From an uncultured Cellulophaga sp. (GTDB taxonomy: Bacteria > Bacteroidota > Bacteroidia > Flavobacteriales > Flavobacteriaceae), in contig CANLIE010000008.1 of NCBI GenBank assembly GCA_947491225.1, forward strand, positions 1 to 64,000: a DNA stretch of 64,000 bases, in the 5' to 3' direction. Position 1 is the first letter of the stretch. Every line of letters starts with the position of its first letter. The translations under genes were made by a program, and so were the position numbers. Under the pieces are notes generated by a model that did not search any database, was not told the DNA's origin, and was given only the letters and a program-made list of their open reading frames with translations. This document shows, one piece after another, positions 1 to 9,145 of this stretch.

Positions 1-1
1 A

Positions 2-748
2 GATAATGATCTGATACTATATGATAGAGGGTACCCTTCCTATGATTTTATATATGAGCATACGATTAGAAATCTAAGCTATTTAATGCGAGCTAAGACT
101 AGCTTTAGTCGACTTACTATCGATTTTGAAAAGAGTAAAAAGAAGTCACTAATAGTAGAAATAAACACTGGTAAAAACGCAAAACTTGCAGACAAACAGT
201 ATACCAAAAACAGCCCTATTAAAGTACGTTTGATACGGGTAGAATTAACAGGTGGACAGGTAGAAATATTAATGACTTCGCTATTGGATAGTAAGCAATA
301 TCCAACAAGTCAATTTAAGCAATTGTATTTTAAACGTTGGGGTGTTGAAACCTTTTATGATGAGCTTAAAAATAAATTGAAGGTTGAGCACTTCTCTGGT
401 TATTCAAACCAAAGTATTCAACAAGATTTTAAAGCAGCATTATTCATAAGTAACGTACAAACCTTAATTGTTAGCGAGCTTGAAGATGAACTTAAAGAAG
501 CTAATCGAGGTAAAAAGTATGACTATAAAATAAATACCAATGTATCATATGGTCTTTTAAAAAACAGAGTGGTTACCCTATTTCTAGATAAGCATCCTAC
601 AGATGTCAATATGGTTGAACAACTCAAAGACTTATTTAAATCGCATCTAGTGCCTATTAGAAATAATCGGAAATTTGAACGGAACTCAGGAAAATATCGT
701 TCAAGAATAAAACCTAAAATAACTAAGAATCAGAAAGATGCAATATGA
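2..748 (+). CDS. IS4-family transposase, 3' part (5' end outside window)
   Basis: This is the C-terminal part of a DDE transposase. The reading frame is open from base 2, well before the first ATG at 86, so the gene begins outside the window. Early in the frame is DRGYPS, matching the second catalytic Asp region of IS4-family enzymes. Further on, Y-F-K-R-W-G-V-E followed six residues later by K fits the Y-(2)-R-(3)-E-(6)-K signature that carries the catalytic Glu. The C-terminus is basic, as is usual for these proteins. The visible part shows no frameshift, so the element could be intact. Without the 5' end and both terminal inverted repeats its activity cannot be judged. It probably inserted beside, or into, the small remnant at 806-916. 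Confidence 0.85.
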   Translation, partial: DNDLILYDRGYPSYDFIYEHTIRNLSYLMRAKTSFSRLTIDFEKSKKKSLIVEINTGKNAKLADKQYTKNSPIKVRLIRVELTGGQVEILMTSLLDSKQYPTSQFKQLYFKRWGVETFYDELKNKLKVEHFSGYSNQSIQQDFKAALFISNVQTLIVSELEDELKEANRGKKYDYKINTNVSYGLLKNRVVTLFLDKHPTDVNMVEQLKDLFKSHLVPIRNNRKFERNSGKYRSRIKPKITKNQKDAI

Positions 749-768
749 AAAATCCTTAACTTAATGAC

Positions 769-800
769 ATTAATCTAGCGGTAGCGGGAAATAGATTAAT
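769..800. terminator. Inverted repeat downstream of the transposase
   Basis: Perfect 9-bp arms ATTAATCTA (769-777) and TAGATTAAT (792-800) enclose a 14-nt loop, about 20 bp after the transposase stop. No strong T-run follows. It could be a weak terminator or part of the insertion-sequence end. The other end of the element is outside the window, so the two cannot be told apart. Confidence 0.35.
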
Positions 801-805
801 CTTTA

Positions 806-916
806 TTATTCTTCTAATCCATATATGTCAGTAGATATAGGTTCCATTATTTTTTCAATCGCCACTTTTTTACCAAGAGATTCTTCATCTAATACAGATT
901 GTAGATAGACTACCAT
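806..916 (-). pseudogene. Short C-terminal gene remnant (about 36 codons)
   Basis: On the minus strand an open stretch starts at ATG 914-916 and ends at TAA 806-808. It encodes an acidic, protein-like peptide beginning MVVYLQSVLDEESLG. Upstream the frame stays open for six more codons and then meets a stop. The composition looks like the C-terminal end of a soluble protein rather than random AT-rich sequence. The simplest reading is the stump of a gene broken by the neighbouring insertion sequence. I do not recognise the family. Confidence 0.3.
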
Positions 917-1090
917 TCGGGCATCAATAATAATTGAGCACTATAAATACTCCATATGACAGCTTTTTTTTTAATCAAATTCTAAGACCGAACTCAGGTT
1001 TACAGTAAAACCAAGAAAATTGAATAGGGAATCACTTCAAACCGACATAGGTTTTATTAAACTGTTTTTATGCAATATAAAGTTTAGGCG

Positions 1091-2086
1091 CTATTTTGCT
1101 TCTTTTGGAATGAATTTTAGTGTTTTAATAATAGCTTCCAGTTCAAACATATAATCTCTTTTTATGGCTGCTGGCGCAAATGTAAAACCCTCAACAACTA
1201 ATTTACGATTGTTTTCTTTATCATTAATTATAAAAGACACATAAGGACCAGCCATAGAGTAGTTATGTATTTCCCACCTACCCCTAGCCTCCGCCGCTTT
1301 CTTTCCTCCTATTTCAGCAGGAAAAACGGATGGTGCAAAAGCCTTTTCAGTAACCATATATGTTCCTTTATTAGGACCAGGAACATATTTTTTTGCTATT
1401 GAATCTCTTTTTCTCACTATGTCACTAACAAAAGTACTATCATTGGAAAATGAGTTCCATGGTAATGTATAGACTATAAGGTTCATTGATCCATTTTTAA
1501 TATCCCTATCCATCCAAACAAAATTATCTTCTCTTTTACCAACTTTATATACCGAAGGTATATTCATTGTAATACCAAACTCTTCTTGTATTGCTGTTTC
1601 TTTGTTTAAGGAGCGTAAAAAGTTGTTTTGGGTCACTTGCATATCCATTTCCCTAAATTCAGAAATAATGTGCTTAGCCCTATTATCTATTGTTTTTACA
1701 AGAGCTTCTTCAGAATTAGCAATTATGACTGCAACTTTTTGAGGAAGTGCATACGGATCTGTTCTTATGTATGCCAAATTGGTAGTATCTTTTTTCTGTA
1801 TAAACAAAACTGACCTTGATTTACGTACAGCTCCTGTAAACACATCTTCTGGCACGTGGCGTAATGAGAGTATTGGCTCATTCCAAGCTATACCAACAAC
1901 AGATGCAGCAAAATGCTCCCTTACCTTGTCACCTACTTTACCTTCCCATAGCCCATTGTTCATAACAACAGTGAGTGAATTTACTTGGCCTATGGATTTT
2001 GGTTTATATGCTTTTTGATTATTATCCTCTTTACATGATATTAATGCAAAAAAAGTGGCAACAACTATGATTAATGACTTTTTCAT
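1091..2086 (-). CDS. DUF4837 family lipoprotein
   Basis: This is a 331-residue exported lipoprotein. The first 18 residues form a signal peptide ending in a lipobox (ALISC), with Cys19 followed by charged residues. The rest has no membrane segment and matches my memory of DUF4837, a family restricted to Flavobacteriia and relatives: a conserved N-terminal block with WNEPILSL and a C-terminal block with YMFELEAIIKTLKF. No biochemical function is known to me. It lies 28 bp downstream of the lytic transglycosylase on the same strand and is probably co-transcribed with it. The envelope location and this neighbour suggest a cell-envelope role, which is inference only. Confidence 0.8.
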   Translation of the reverse strand: MKKSLIIVVATFFALISCKEDNNQKAYKPKSIGQVNSLTVVMNNGLWEGKVGDKVREHFAASVVGIAWNEPILSLRHVPEDVFTGAVRKSRSVLFIQKKDTTNLAYIRTDPYALPQKVAVIIANSEEALVKTIDNRAKHIISEFREMDMQVTQNNFLRSLNKETAIQEEFGITMNIPSVYKVGKREDNFVWMDRDIKNGSMNLIVYTLPWNSFSNDSTFVSDIVRKRDSIAKKYVPGPNKGTYMVTEKAFAPSVFPAEIGGKKAAEARGRWEIHNYSMAGPYVSFIINDKENNRKLVVEGFTFAPAAIKRDYMFELEAIIKTLKFIPKEAK

Positions 2087-2114
2087 CTGTTTGTTCTGTT
2101 TTTGGTTTGAATCG

Positions 2115-3731
2115 TTATATTTTTTTTGAGGAACAATCGCAAAGCATAATCTTTGCCCCTAACTTTAAGTTCTTACCACTAATACCGTTCCAATCTTTTA
2201 AATTCTGAACAGAAATACCCGCATATTTTCTAGATATAGTCCAAAGTGAGTCTCCTTCCTCAACAGTATGCGTTTTAACGCCAGGCGGAATGGGTTTTGG
2301 TTTACTTTCTTTTTTTACTGATACTGTTGCCTTTGAGTTCCTTGGGAATATAGTTAATCTTTGCCCTATTCTTAATTTATTGTTTCTTAAACCATTCCAA
2401 CGTTTAATTTCACTAATCCTAACACCAAATTTATCAGCAATTTTACCAAGAAAATCACCACTTCTGACCTTATATCTTTTTTGACTTTCTGAACTAACCA
2501 ATTTTGGAAGCGGTTTTTCTATTTTCTTTAATTCTTCTGCAACATATGCATAAATGGCATCTTCATTGGTAACAAACTTACCTATTGCATTAATTGGTAA
2601 ACGTAGTGCATAATTTCTTCCTTTTTCAAATGGAATTATATTTAACTTATAAGATGGATTTAAAATTGTTAATTCTTCAACACTAATACCCGTAAACCTA
2701 GAAATCTGATCAAAAGTTAATAAACTTTTAACATGAACTGTGTCTGTTTCAAAATAAGGGCGTTCAATAACATCCCCAGATAAGCCATGTTCTTTAGCAT
2801 ACTCAAAAACGTATAGTGTTGCTAAAAAAGCAGGAACGTAACCTGCTGTCTCCCTTGGTAAATGATTTCTAATGTTCCAATAATTTGTATATCCTCCTGA
2901 ACGCCTTATGGCTTTATTTACATTACCAGGTCCAGAATTATATGCAGCTAATGCCAAATCCCAATCATTATAAATCTTATATAAACGTGTTAAATACTCA
3001 CAAGCTGCTTTGGTAGATTTTATAGGATCACTACGTTCATCTACATAACTATTAACTTCTAAATTTTGTTCTTTTCCTGTTCCATACATAAACTGCCACA
3101 AACCAGTTGCTCCAACCCTTGACTTTGCCCTTGGGTTAAGTGCTGATTCTACAATTGCCAAATATTTCATCTCTAGTGGCATATTGTGATTGTCTAGCTC
3201 TTGCTCAAACATTGGAAAATAAAACTGGCTTAATGTTAACATTCGTTTCATTAATCCTCTTCTACGAGACAAATAAGACTTTATAACCCTCTCCAAAGAT
3301 GGATTATACTCAATATTAAAGGGTGTTTTCTCATTTAATCTTTGTAATCTTAGCTTTAATGTATCTGTTGGTAAATCAATTGTACTAACTGGTATGTTTT
3401 CTATAGCTGTAAAAGCTATTTCATTATAAATAGTGTCAAATAGAGAAGCACTGTCATAGATTTCCTTTAACCATAAACTATCATATGTAGCTGCATGTCT
3501 ATGATCTGATAATTTATACTGTGCTGACAAGGAATCTTTAGAGTAAATGGCCGTAATAGGCTTTACCTTTTTAGGAACGTCCTTTTTAAAAAATTGAACA
3601 GAATCCAAAGTGTTTACCCTAGATTCTGTTTTATTATCTTTTATTTTATTAAGAGGAGGAATACTATCTTTTTCTTGTGCATAAAGTAGTGCTCCAGAAA
3701 ATAAGAATAAACCTAAAAATATATCTTTCAT
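2115..3731 (-). CDS. MltD-like membrane-bound lytic murein transglycosylase with two LysM domains
   Basis: This enzyme would cleave the MurNAc-GlcNAc bond of peptidoglycan, forming 1,6-anhydroMurNAc ends. It has 538 residues with an N-terminal signal peptide (hydrophobic to about residue 18, ending AQ). An SLT catalytic domain lies at about residues 180-300: the catalytic Glu is in the IVESALNP block, followed by GATGLWQF and AAYNSGPGN. Two LysM peptidoglycan-binding domains fill the C-terminus (about 415-465 and 480-530), each with a YKVRSGD- or HTVEEGD-type start and an Asn-Gly turn. This order is that of MltD. It sits between pgk (114 bp upstream) and the DUF4837 gene (28 bp downstream). 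The order pgk, transglycosylase, DUF4837 recurs in Flavobacteriia to my recollection. Confidence 0.88.
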   Translation of the reverse strand: MKDIFLGLFLFSGALLYAQEKDSIPPLNKIKDNKTESRVNTLDSVQFFKKDVPKKVKPITAIYSKDSLSAQYKLSDHRHAATYDSLWLKEIYDSASLFDTIYNEIAFTAIENIPVSTIDLPTDTLKLRLQRLNEKTPFNIEYNPSLERVIKSYLSRRRGLMKRMLTLSQFYFPMFEQELDNHNMPLEMKYLAIVESALNPRAKSRVGATGLWQFMYGTGKEQNLEVNSYVDERSDPIKSTKAACEYLTRLYKIYNDWDLALAAYNSGPGNVNKAIRRSGGYTNYWNIRNHLPRETAGYVPAFLATLYVFEYAKEHGLSGDVIERPYFETDTVHVKSLLTFDQISRFTGISVEELTILNPSYKLNIIPFEKGRNYALRLPINAIGKFVTNEDAIYAYVAEELKKIEKPLPKLVSSESQKRYKVRSGDFLGKIADKFGVRISEIKRWNGLRNNKLRIGQRLTIFPRNSKATVSVKKESKPKPIPPGVKTHTVEEGDSLWTISRKYAGISVQNLKDWNGISGKNLKLGAKIMLCDCSSKKI

Positions 3732-3845
3732 TTTAATTTTTTTGATAGACTTTTGCTTGTAAACGTGTAAAATCGTACTTTTTTAGTTAAAAATAAAATT
3801 TTTTAACGCTTTTTAAGTCAATCAAAAACCATACCTATTTTCATA

Positions 3846-5036
3846 TTACTGAGAAATGGCAGCAATACCTGGCAATACTTTACCTTCTAAACTTTCTAAC
3901 ATAGCACCACCACCAGTAGATACATAACTTACTTTATCCTGAAATCCAAATTGTTTTACAGCGGCGACGGAATCTCCACCACCAACTAAAGAGAATGCTC
4001 CATTTTGTGTGGCCTCATCAATAAAATTACCAACAGCAATGGTACCTTTAGCATAACTTTCCATTTCAAAAACACCAATTGGTCCATTCCATAAAATGGT
4101 TTTAGATTTTAAAATCACTTCTTTAAAATTCTCCAAAGTCCTAGGTCCGGCATCCAATCCTAACCAACCATCTTCTATCTTATCTGCATCTACTATTTTT
4201 GTATTTGCAGTATTACTAAAATCGTCAGCAGCAATAACATCCACAGGAATATGTATTTCTACTCCTTTTTCTTTGGCTTGCTTTAATATGTCTAGTGCCA
4301 AATTCATTTTATCATCTTCACAAATGGAAGCACCTACTTGTCCACCTTGAGCTTTAATAAAAGTATAAGTCATTCCACCACCAATAATCAAATGATCTAC
4401 TTTATCTAATATATTTTCAATAATAGTAATCTTAGAGGAAACTTTTGCGCCTCCAAGTATTGCTGTAACGGGTTTTTCTCCAGTTTGCATTACTTTATCA
4501 ATAGCTTCTATTTCTTTTGCCAATAGATATCCAAAACACTTATTTTCTGGAAAAAATTGCGCTACAATGGTTGTAGATGCATGTGCTCTATGCGCTGTTC
4601 CAAAGGCATCATTAACATATATGTCTCCCAATTTTGACAACTGCTCAGCAAAAGCTTTTCCTCCTTTTTCTTCTTCTTCATTAAACCGTAAATTTTCTAG
4701 CAATAATACTTGTCCGCTTTCTAAATTAGAAGCTGCATTTTCTGCCTCTTCACCAACAGAACTAGCAACAAAAGTTACCTCTACGCCTAAAACCTCCGAA
4801 ACCTTAGAACAGATATGCCCTAGTGACATCTCAGGAACATTTTTACCCTTTGGTCTTCCTAAGTGACTCATTAAAATAACGCTCCCACCGTCTTCTAAAA
4901 CTTTAATTATGGTAGGTTTTGCTGCTTCTATACGGTTAGGATCAGTTATATTATAGTTTTCATCCATTGGCACATTAAAATCTACACGGATTAATGCTCT
5001 CTTATTCTCAAAGTTAAAATTGTCAATTGTTTTCAT
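3846..5036 (-). CDS. pgk: Phosphoglycerate kinase
   Basis: A glycolytic enzyme that transfers phosphate from 1,3-bisphosphoglycerate to ADP, giving 3-phosphoglycerate and ATP. Length is 396 residues, normal for bacterial Pgk. The family blocks are all present in order: RVDFNVP near residue 20, SHLGRPKG near 58, LLLENLRF near 112, [11 protein letters not shown] near 145, [10 protein letters not shown] near 195, GGGMTYTF near 220, WNGPIGVFE near 316 and GGGDSVAAV near 350. No key residue is missing. It is first of the minus-strand group with the lytic transglycosylase and DUF4837 genes, and the 254-bp gap to holB on the other strand holds its promoter. This is a housekeeping gene. Confidence 0.97.
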   Translation of the reverse strand: MKTIDNFNFENKRALIRVDFNVPMDENYNITDPNRIEAAKPTIIKVLEDGGSVILMSHLGRPKGKNVPEMSLGHICSKVSEVLGVEVTFVASSVGEEAENAASNLESGQVLLLENLRFNEEEEKGGKAFAEQLSKLGDIYVNDAFGTAHRAHASTTIVAQFFPENKCFGYLLAKEIEAIDKVMQTGEKPVTAILGGAKVSSKITIIENILDKVDHLIIGGGMTYTFIKAQGGQVGASICEDDKMNLALDILKQAKEKGVEIHIPVDVIAADDFSNTANTKIVDADKIEDGWLGLDAGPRTLENFKEVILKSKTILWNGPIGVFEMESYAKGTIAVGNFIDEATQNGAFSLVGGGDSVAAVKQFGFQDKVSYVSTGGGAMLESLEGKVLPGIAAISQ

Positions 5037-5081
5037 ACTATACTCTTGTTTGTTATGGTCTGTTTAAGGTTTTACAGATGT

Positions 5082-5089
5082 CAAATGTA
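5082..5089 (-). promoter_or_regulatory. Putative TAnnTTTG -7 box for pgk
   Basis: Read on the minus strand, TACATTTG lies 45 bp before the pgk ATG and matches the Bacteroidota -7 consensus TAnnTTTG. No TTG at the usual -33 distance is evident, so this rests on one box. Confidence 0.4.
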
Positions 5090-5277
5090 AAGATTTAAAT
5101 AAAGCATATAAAACTCAAATGCTTATTTTTATCAATGCTATCTTACTTCTCTCTTCTAATTCATATATCTATTTTTTTAGCCCTTATATTTTATATTTTA
5201 CGCATTCTAAACACAACTATTTATTTTAAATCTTAATTTTTATAGTAACCAAAGAAATGAAGTTCTATACATTTACA

Positions 5278-5285
5278 TATCTTTG
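5278..5285 (+). promoter_or_regulatory. Putative TAnnTTTG -7 box for holB, very close to the ATG
   Basis: TATCTTTG matches the Bacteroidota -7 consensus and ends only 5 bp before the holB ATG at 5291. If used, transcription would begin at or next to the start codon and the mRNA would be leaderless or nearly so. No clear -33 TTG is present. Confidence 0.4.
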
Positions 5286-5290
5286 ACGTT

Positions 5291-6442
5291 ATGCAATTTG
5301 ATGAAATTTTAGGGCTTTCTCATATAAAAAAACATCTATGTTTAAGTGCTGATGCTGGTAGGGTTCCACATGCACAATTATTTGTGGGTAATGAAGGTTG
5401 TGGTACTTTGCCTATGGCCATTGCCTATGCTCAATATTTACTGTGCAAAAATACCGATGGAGAAAATTCTGGGAAAAATGACGGTTGTAATATAAAGTGT
5501 AATAACTTATCGCACCCAGATATGCATTTTGCTTTTCCTGTCACAAATTCAGACAAAGTAAAAAGCCATGCCGTTAGCAACCATTTTATGCAAGAATGGC
5601 GAGAATTTGTGATAGAGCAACCCTATGGTAATTTATTTGACTGGTACCGGCTTATTGGTATTGAAAAAAAACAAGGTCAAATTGGTGTGGATGAAGCTCA
5701 GGATATTGTAAAAAAATTATCTTTAAAATCTTATGAAGGTGGATATAAAGTAATGATAATTTGGATGGCCGATAAAATGAACATTGCTGCGGCAAACAAA
5801 TTATTAAAGCTAATTGAAGAACCTCCTGAAAAAACAATATTTATTTTAATTGCTGAGGATGAAGAGCAAATAATACAAACCATACGCTCTCGTTGTCAAA
5901 TCTTGCATTTTCCTCCCTTGCCCGAAAATGCCATTACACAAGCATTAATTACCAAAGGTTTAGACCAACAATCTGCTTTTAAAATTGCGCATGAGGCAAA
6001 TGGCAATTACAATAAAGCTTTGGATTTGATGAATAATGATTCTGAAGATTTAATTTTTGAAAAATGGTTTGTACAATGGGTACGTAGTGCCTTTAGAGCA
6101 AAAGGTAATAAAGCAGCCATTCAAGATCTTATTTTATGGAGCAATGAAATTGCAAAAACGGGCAGAGAAACACAAAAGAAATTTTTGGGTTACTGTATGG
6201 CTATTATGCGACAAGCAATGTTACTTAACTATAACACCAAAGAACTAGCCTTTATGGAAATACATGTTGATGACTTTCAACTAGAAAAATTTGCCCCTTT
6301 TATACATGAAAACAATATTGTGGACATTATTGAAGAATTGGAGAAAGCAACATACCATATAGAACGCAACGGAAATGCCAAACTAATTTTAACTGACCTT
6401 TCAATTAAACTAACTAGATTTTTACATAAAAAAGCAAGCTAA
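5291..6442 (+). CDS. holB: DNA polymerase III, delta' subunit of the clamp loader
   Basis: Delta' is a clamp-loader subunit that helps the gamma/tau complex place the beta clamp on DNA. The 383-residue protein starts with MQFDEILGLSHIKKHL, typical of delta'/gamma relatives. It continues with an AAA+-like module: HAQLFVGNEGCG in place of a true Walker A (delta' does not need ATP binding), a Cys-rich insert with C-x-C around residues 55-75, VDEAQDIVKKL, KLLKLIEEPPEKTIFIL, and the SRC arginine-finger motif in RSRCQILHF. The C-terminal third is helical, as in the collar domain. The DoxX-like gene begins 3 bp after its stop and is likely co-transcribed. The TAnnTTTG box five bases upstream hints at a leaderless message. 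Confidence 0.88.
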   Translation: MQFDEILGLSHIKKHLCLSADAGRVPHAQLFVGNEGCGTLPMAIAYAQYLLCKNTDGENSGKNDGCNIKCNNLSHPDMHFAFPVTNSDKVKSHAVSNHFMQEWREFVIEQPYGNLFDWYRLIGIEKKQGQIGVDEAQDIVKKLSLKSYEGGYKVMIIWMADKMNIAAANKLLKLIEEPPEKTIFILIAEDEEQIIQTIRSRCQILHFPPLPENAITQALITKGLDQQSAFKIAHEANGNYNKALDLMNNDSEDLIFEKWFVQWVRSAFRAKGNKAAIQDLILWSNEIAKTGRETQKKFLGYCMAIMRQAMLLNYNTKELAFMEIHVDDFQLEKFAPFIHENNIVDIIEELEKATYHIERNGNAKLILTDLSIKLTRFLHKKAS

Positions 6443-6445
6443 AAA

Positions 6446-6847
6446 ATGAATAATTTACACCAAAATATTACTGAAGTTTTATTACTTGTATTTTTAATTA
6501 TTACTTTTTTACAAAGTGGTTTTGATAAGGTTGCAGACTGGAAAGGAAATCTATCTTGGCTAAAAGGTCACTTTAGTGCAACGCCCTTAAAAAATACAGT
6601 GCCTTTATTATTGGTCATTATATTATTGGTTGAAGTATTTGCAGGAGCGCTTTGTACTTTTGGTATAATACAATTTGTTTTAGACGGTGAGAGTACAATG
6701 GCTTTATATGGTGCAATTTTATCTTGCATTACTCTTTTATTCTTGCTTTTTGGCCAACGTATTGCCAAAGATTACGAAGGTGCAAAAACCATAGTTATTT
6801 ACTTTATGCCTGCTATATTTCTACTTTACCTTTTAGCTAATAAGTAG
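6446..6847 (+). CDS. DoxX-like small membrane protein
   Basis: A 133-residue integral membrane protein with four predicted transmembrane helices (about residues 8-25, 50-70, 82-102 and 112-130). Between the first two helices is QSGFDKVADWKGN, the pattern of the DoxX/DoxD-like family, where a Gly-x-x-Lys follows helix 1. Its biochemical role is unclear; family members have been linked to quinone-related redox functions. It starts 3 bp after holB and is probably translated from the same mRNA. A further short membrane ORF and a kinase pseudogene follow it. Confidence 0.7.
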   Translation: MNNLHQNITEVLLLVFLIITFLQSGFDKVADWKGNLSWLKGHFSATPLKNTVPLLLVIILLVEVFAGALCTFGIIQFVLDGESTMALYGAILSCITLLFLLFGQRIAKDYEGAKTIVIYFMPAIFLLYLLANK

Positions 6848-6877
6848 ACCAATGCAGAAAAACAATTCGAAATTTTA

Positions 6878-7003
6878 ATGCTATTGCTAGTCATAGTAAT
6901 GGCATTGTCTTTTTTATATTTTGAAATAACAAATTACAATTACCTCATCTTTATTCCCGCAGCGGCTTACATTGCAAGCGGAAGATTATTCTTTAAAAAA
7001 TGA
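6878..7003 (+). CDS. Small membrane ORF (41 aa), possibly a gene remnant
   Basis: This 41-residue ORF begins MLLLVIVMALSF and has one or two hydrophobic segments with a basic end (GRLFFKK). Its TGA overlaps the next ATG (ATGA at 7000-7003), as in translationally coupled genes. In-frame coding character continues upstream of the ATG (AEKQFEIL), and a more natural start, ATG at 6852, is out of frame by one base. It may therefore be a slightly longer gene damaged by a frameshift, like its downstream neighbour. I do not recognise the family. Confidence 0.4.
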   Translation: MLLLVIVMALSFLYFEITNYNYLIFIPAAAYIASGRLFFKK

Positions 7004-7911
7004 CACATTTTCCAGCAACTGCGTCTACCCTATCTGCAACAGCTTTAGGCTTGCTGGTAAAAGAACAATACAATTTATCTAGTGATTTTACCTGTACTTT
7101 ATTTAGAACAGGCATAAACCACACCTACTTTCTAAAAAATAAAGATTTTAGAGCTTTTAAAAATCAACGAGTTATCTGTGTCTTATGCTTTAAAAGATAA
7201 AAACAGTGAATATCTACAAACGATGCAAGCACCTGAAGGAGAACGCTATGTTGTTCTTTATTCATCTGCTGAGGGTAAAAAAAATTCGATTTATGGACTA
7301 TAGCACTTGCTTTTCTATTGGTGCTCTTATGGCTAGAGTTCATAATGTTACGTTAAACAAAAAGATTAGCCGTGTAGATTATGACCTAAAAACTCTTGTT
7401 AAAATACCTTACACATATGCCAAGCAATACTTTTCTGAAGATTTGCCAGAAATGAAATTCTTAAAAGCCCAAGGCTAAATAATTAATGGCATTTTTTCAA
7501 AAAGTAATATAAACAATCTACCAAAAGGAATTATTCATCTGGATATTTGGTACGTTAATATGAATATAACTAGTGATGATGAAATCACACTTTTTGACTT
7601 TGATTTTTGCGGTAATGGTTTGCTTATTTTTGTAAGCAACTTTTTCATATAGAAACTAATAAAGAGGAATATGAGTTAAAGGTACTACAATTTTAAATGG
7701 ATATGAAAGTGCTAGAAAATTAAGTAAAGAAGAAGTTCAATTACTTCCTATAGCAGCAATGGCTATATAGCTTTTTTATCTTGGTGTTCAATCTCAACGG
7801 TTTTATTGGTCTAATATCTTTTTAACTGAAAATTACTTAAAAATGTACGTTGGTAAATTAAAATCTTGGATTACTTATTATAAAAGCAAAATAGTTTTTA
7901 CAAAACTATAA
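7000..7911 (+). pseudogene. Aminoglycoside-phosphotransferase-like kinase, multiply frameshifted
   Basis: A small-molecule kinase of the APH fold (aminoglycoside phosphotransferase / homoserine kinase type II relatives) spread over several frames. The start MTHFPATASTLSATALG leads to LFRTGINHTYFLKN. The frame then shifts near 7150, again in the A-run near 7281, and a stop falls at 7476. The catalytic loop survives in a third frame as H-L-D-I-W-Y-V-N, matching H-x-D-x(4)-N. It is followed by LFDFDFCGNG, the metal-binding DFD block, near 7595-7620. The C-terminal stretch (LGVQSQRF, WSNIFLTENYLKMY) is readable up to TAA 7909-7911. A stop also interrupts it near 7770. It overlaps the convergent sigma-factor gene by 14 bp. 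At least three lesions make it non-functional. Confidence 0.8.
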
Positions 7912-9142
7912 GCCTATCTCTCTTCTTTATCAAGTAATTTTTTTCGACTTGGTTGGGTACTTTCTCAATGGCAATGTCCAAGTAATTTACTGCTTTTTTT
8001 ATTTGCCCTATACTCTTATAATATTTTGCCATTACACCATAGTACAAATACGTTCGTTGCTCTAAGTTCTCTGTCTTTAGATTTTGTAGTATTTCTAAAG
8101 CTTCTTGATTTTTGTTTAGCTGAATCAAGACTATGGACATAGACAAGGAAACTATATCACTGTTTTGTACTTGTTGTAGTTCTTGATAAAGCTCCAGTAT
8201 TTTTTTCCAATTGGTTGCTTCAAAAGATTTTGCCTTTAAGTGTTCTGCGGCAATTGCTGCTTCTATATGATAGGTTGAATAATCAATATAATCTGCAGCT
8301 TTTAGCATTGCTTGGTTTCCTAATTCCACTAATGGAAAATACCATTTGGAACGGTCTTGATTTTTTAAGTCTATGCTTTCAAAATTCTCATCTACCTTAG
8401 TTTCTAACCTAGCAGAATGAAAACACAACAATCCAAATAAGGCATAACTTGTGCCACATCTTAATTCTTCCTTAGAAAGAATTAACTTAGTTAACCGCAA
8501 GGCTTCTCCGCAGAGTTCTTTTCGCACTAATAACTTTTGATGATTAGAGTGAAAACCTTCGTTAAAAATAAGATAAACAACTTCTAAAACGCTATGCAAC
8601 CGTTCTGGTAACTTATTCTTACTTGGAAATTTAAAATTGATCTTTTTTTCGTTTATGGCCTTACGTGCTCTGGTCAATCGTTTTTTAACGGTTTCAGGTT
8701 TTAAGAGGAGTGCTGCTGCAATTTCATTGCTACTGAAACCACCAATGGTTTTTAAGGCAAATGCTATTTGATCTTTGGTATTTAATTTTGGATGGCACGC
8801 CGTAAAAATCATTCGTAACTCACTGTCTTCAATCTCTTCTTTTTCAAATAAATTATTGAATGATATGGCAGACGGCCCATAGCTAATTTTTTTAATTCGG
8901 TTTTTATCTGCATCAACTTTACGTAATAGATCTATGACCCTGTTCTTGGATGCTGTTGTAAACCAAGCTTCTGGATTTTCTGGAATTTTAGTTCGCCATA
9001 ATACTGTTGCTTTTGCAAATGTATCTTGTACAGCATCTTCAATTATTTCTAAGTTTGCAAGTCCAAAAATTCGTGTTAAAATAGAAACCATCTTTCCGTA
9101 CTGATGACGAAAAAGATGGTCTATTAATTGTTGGTTTTTCAT
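7898..9142 (-). CDS. ECF42-type RNA polymerase sigma factor with C-terminal DUF6596/TPR-like extension
   Basis: A 414-residue alternative sigma factor, about twice the length of an ordinary ECF sigma. Sigma-2 lies at about residues 8-75 (EDAVQDTFAKATVLW, then PEAWFTTASKNRVID). Sigma-4 lies at about 115-165 and is an HTH with FSSNEIAAALLLKPETVKKRL. From about 185 on is the helical extension typical of the ECF42 group (EVVYLIFNEGF). TPR-like repeats run from about 300 to the end and are thought to replace an anti-sigma factor as control domain. The gene starts 3 bp after a YCII/DGPF gene, the standard ECF42 partner. The call rests on this length, domain order and partner. The trigger is unknown. 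Confidence 0.9.
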   Translation of the reverse strand: MKNQQLIDHLFRHQYGKMVSILTRIFGLANLEIIEDAVQDTFAKATVLWRTKIPENPEAWFTTASKNRVIDLLRKVDADKNRIKKISYGPSAISFNNLFEKEEIEDSELRMIFTACHPKLNTKDQIAFALKTIGGFSSNEIAAALLLKPETVKKRLTRARKAINEKKINFKFPSKNKLPERLHSVLEVVYLIFNEGFHSNHQKLLVRKELCGEALRLTKLILSKEELRCGTSYALFGLLCFHSARLETKVDENFESIDLKNQDRSKWYFPLVELGNQAMLKAADYIDYSTYHIEAAIAAEHLKAKSFEATNWKKILELYQELQQVQNSDIVSLSMSIVLIQLNKNQEALEILQNLKTENLEQRTYLYYGVMAKYYKSIGQIKKAVNYLDIAIEKVPNQVEKNYLIKKRDRLIVL

Positions 9143-9145
9143 TAA

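Larger units (their letters stand above)
749..1090. other. Intergenic stretch between transposase and DUF4837 gene
   Basis: Apart from the inverted repeat at 769-800 and the remnant at 806-916 I see no gene. Bases 960-1090 are AT-rich with no recognisable signal. Confidence 0.5.

Noticed and set aside
7206-7478. 90-codon ORF as an independent gene
   Set aside because: Its residues (LMARVHNVTL, YAKQYFSEDLPE) are the middle part of the frameshifted APH-like kinase, not a separate protein.
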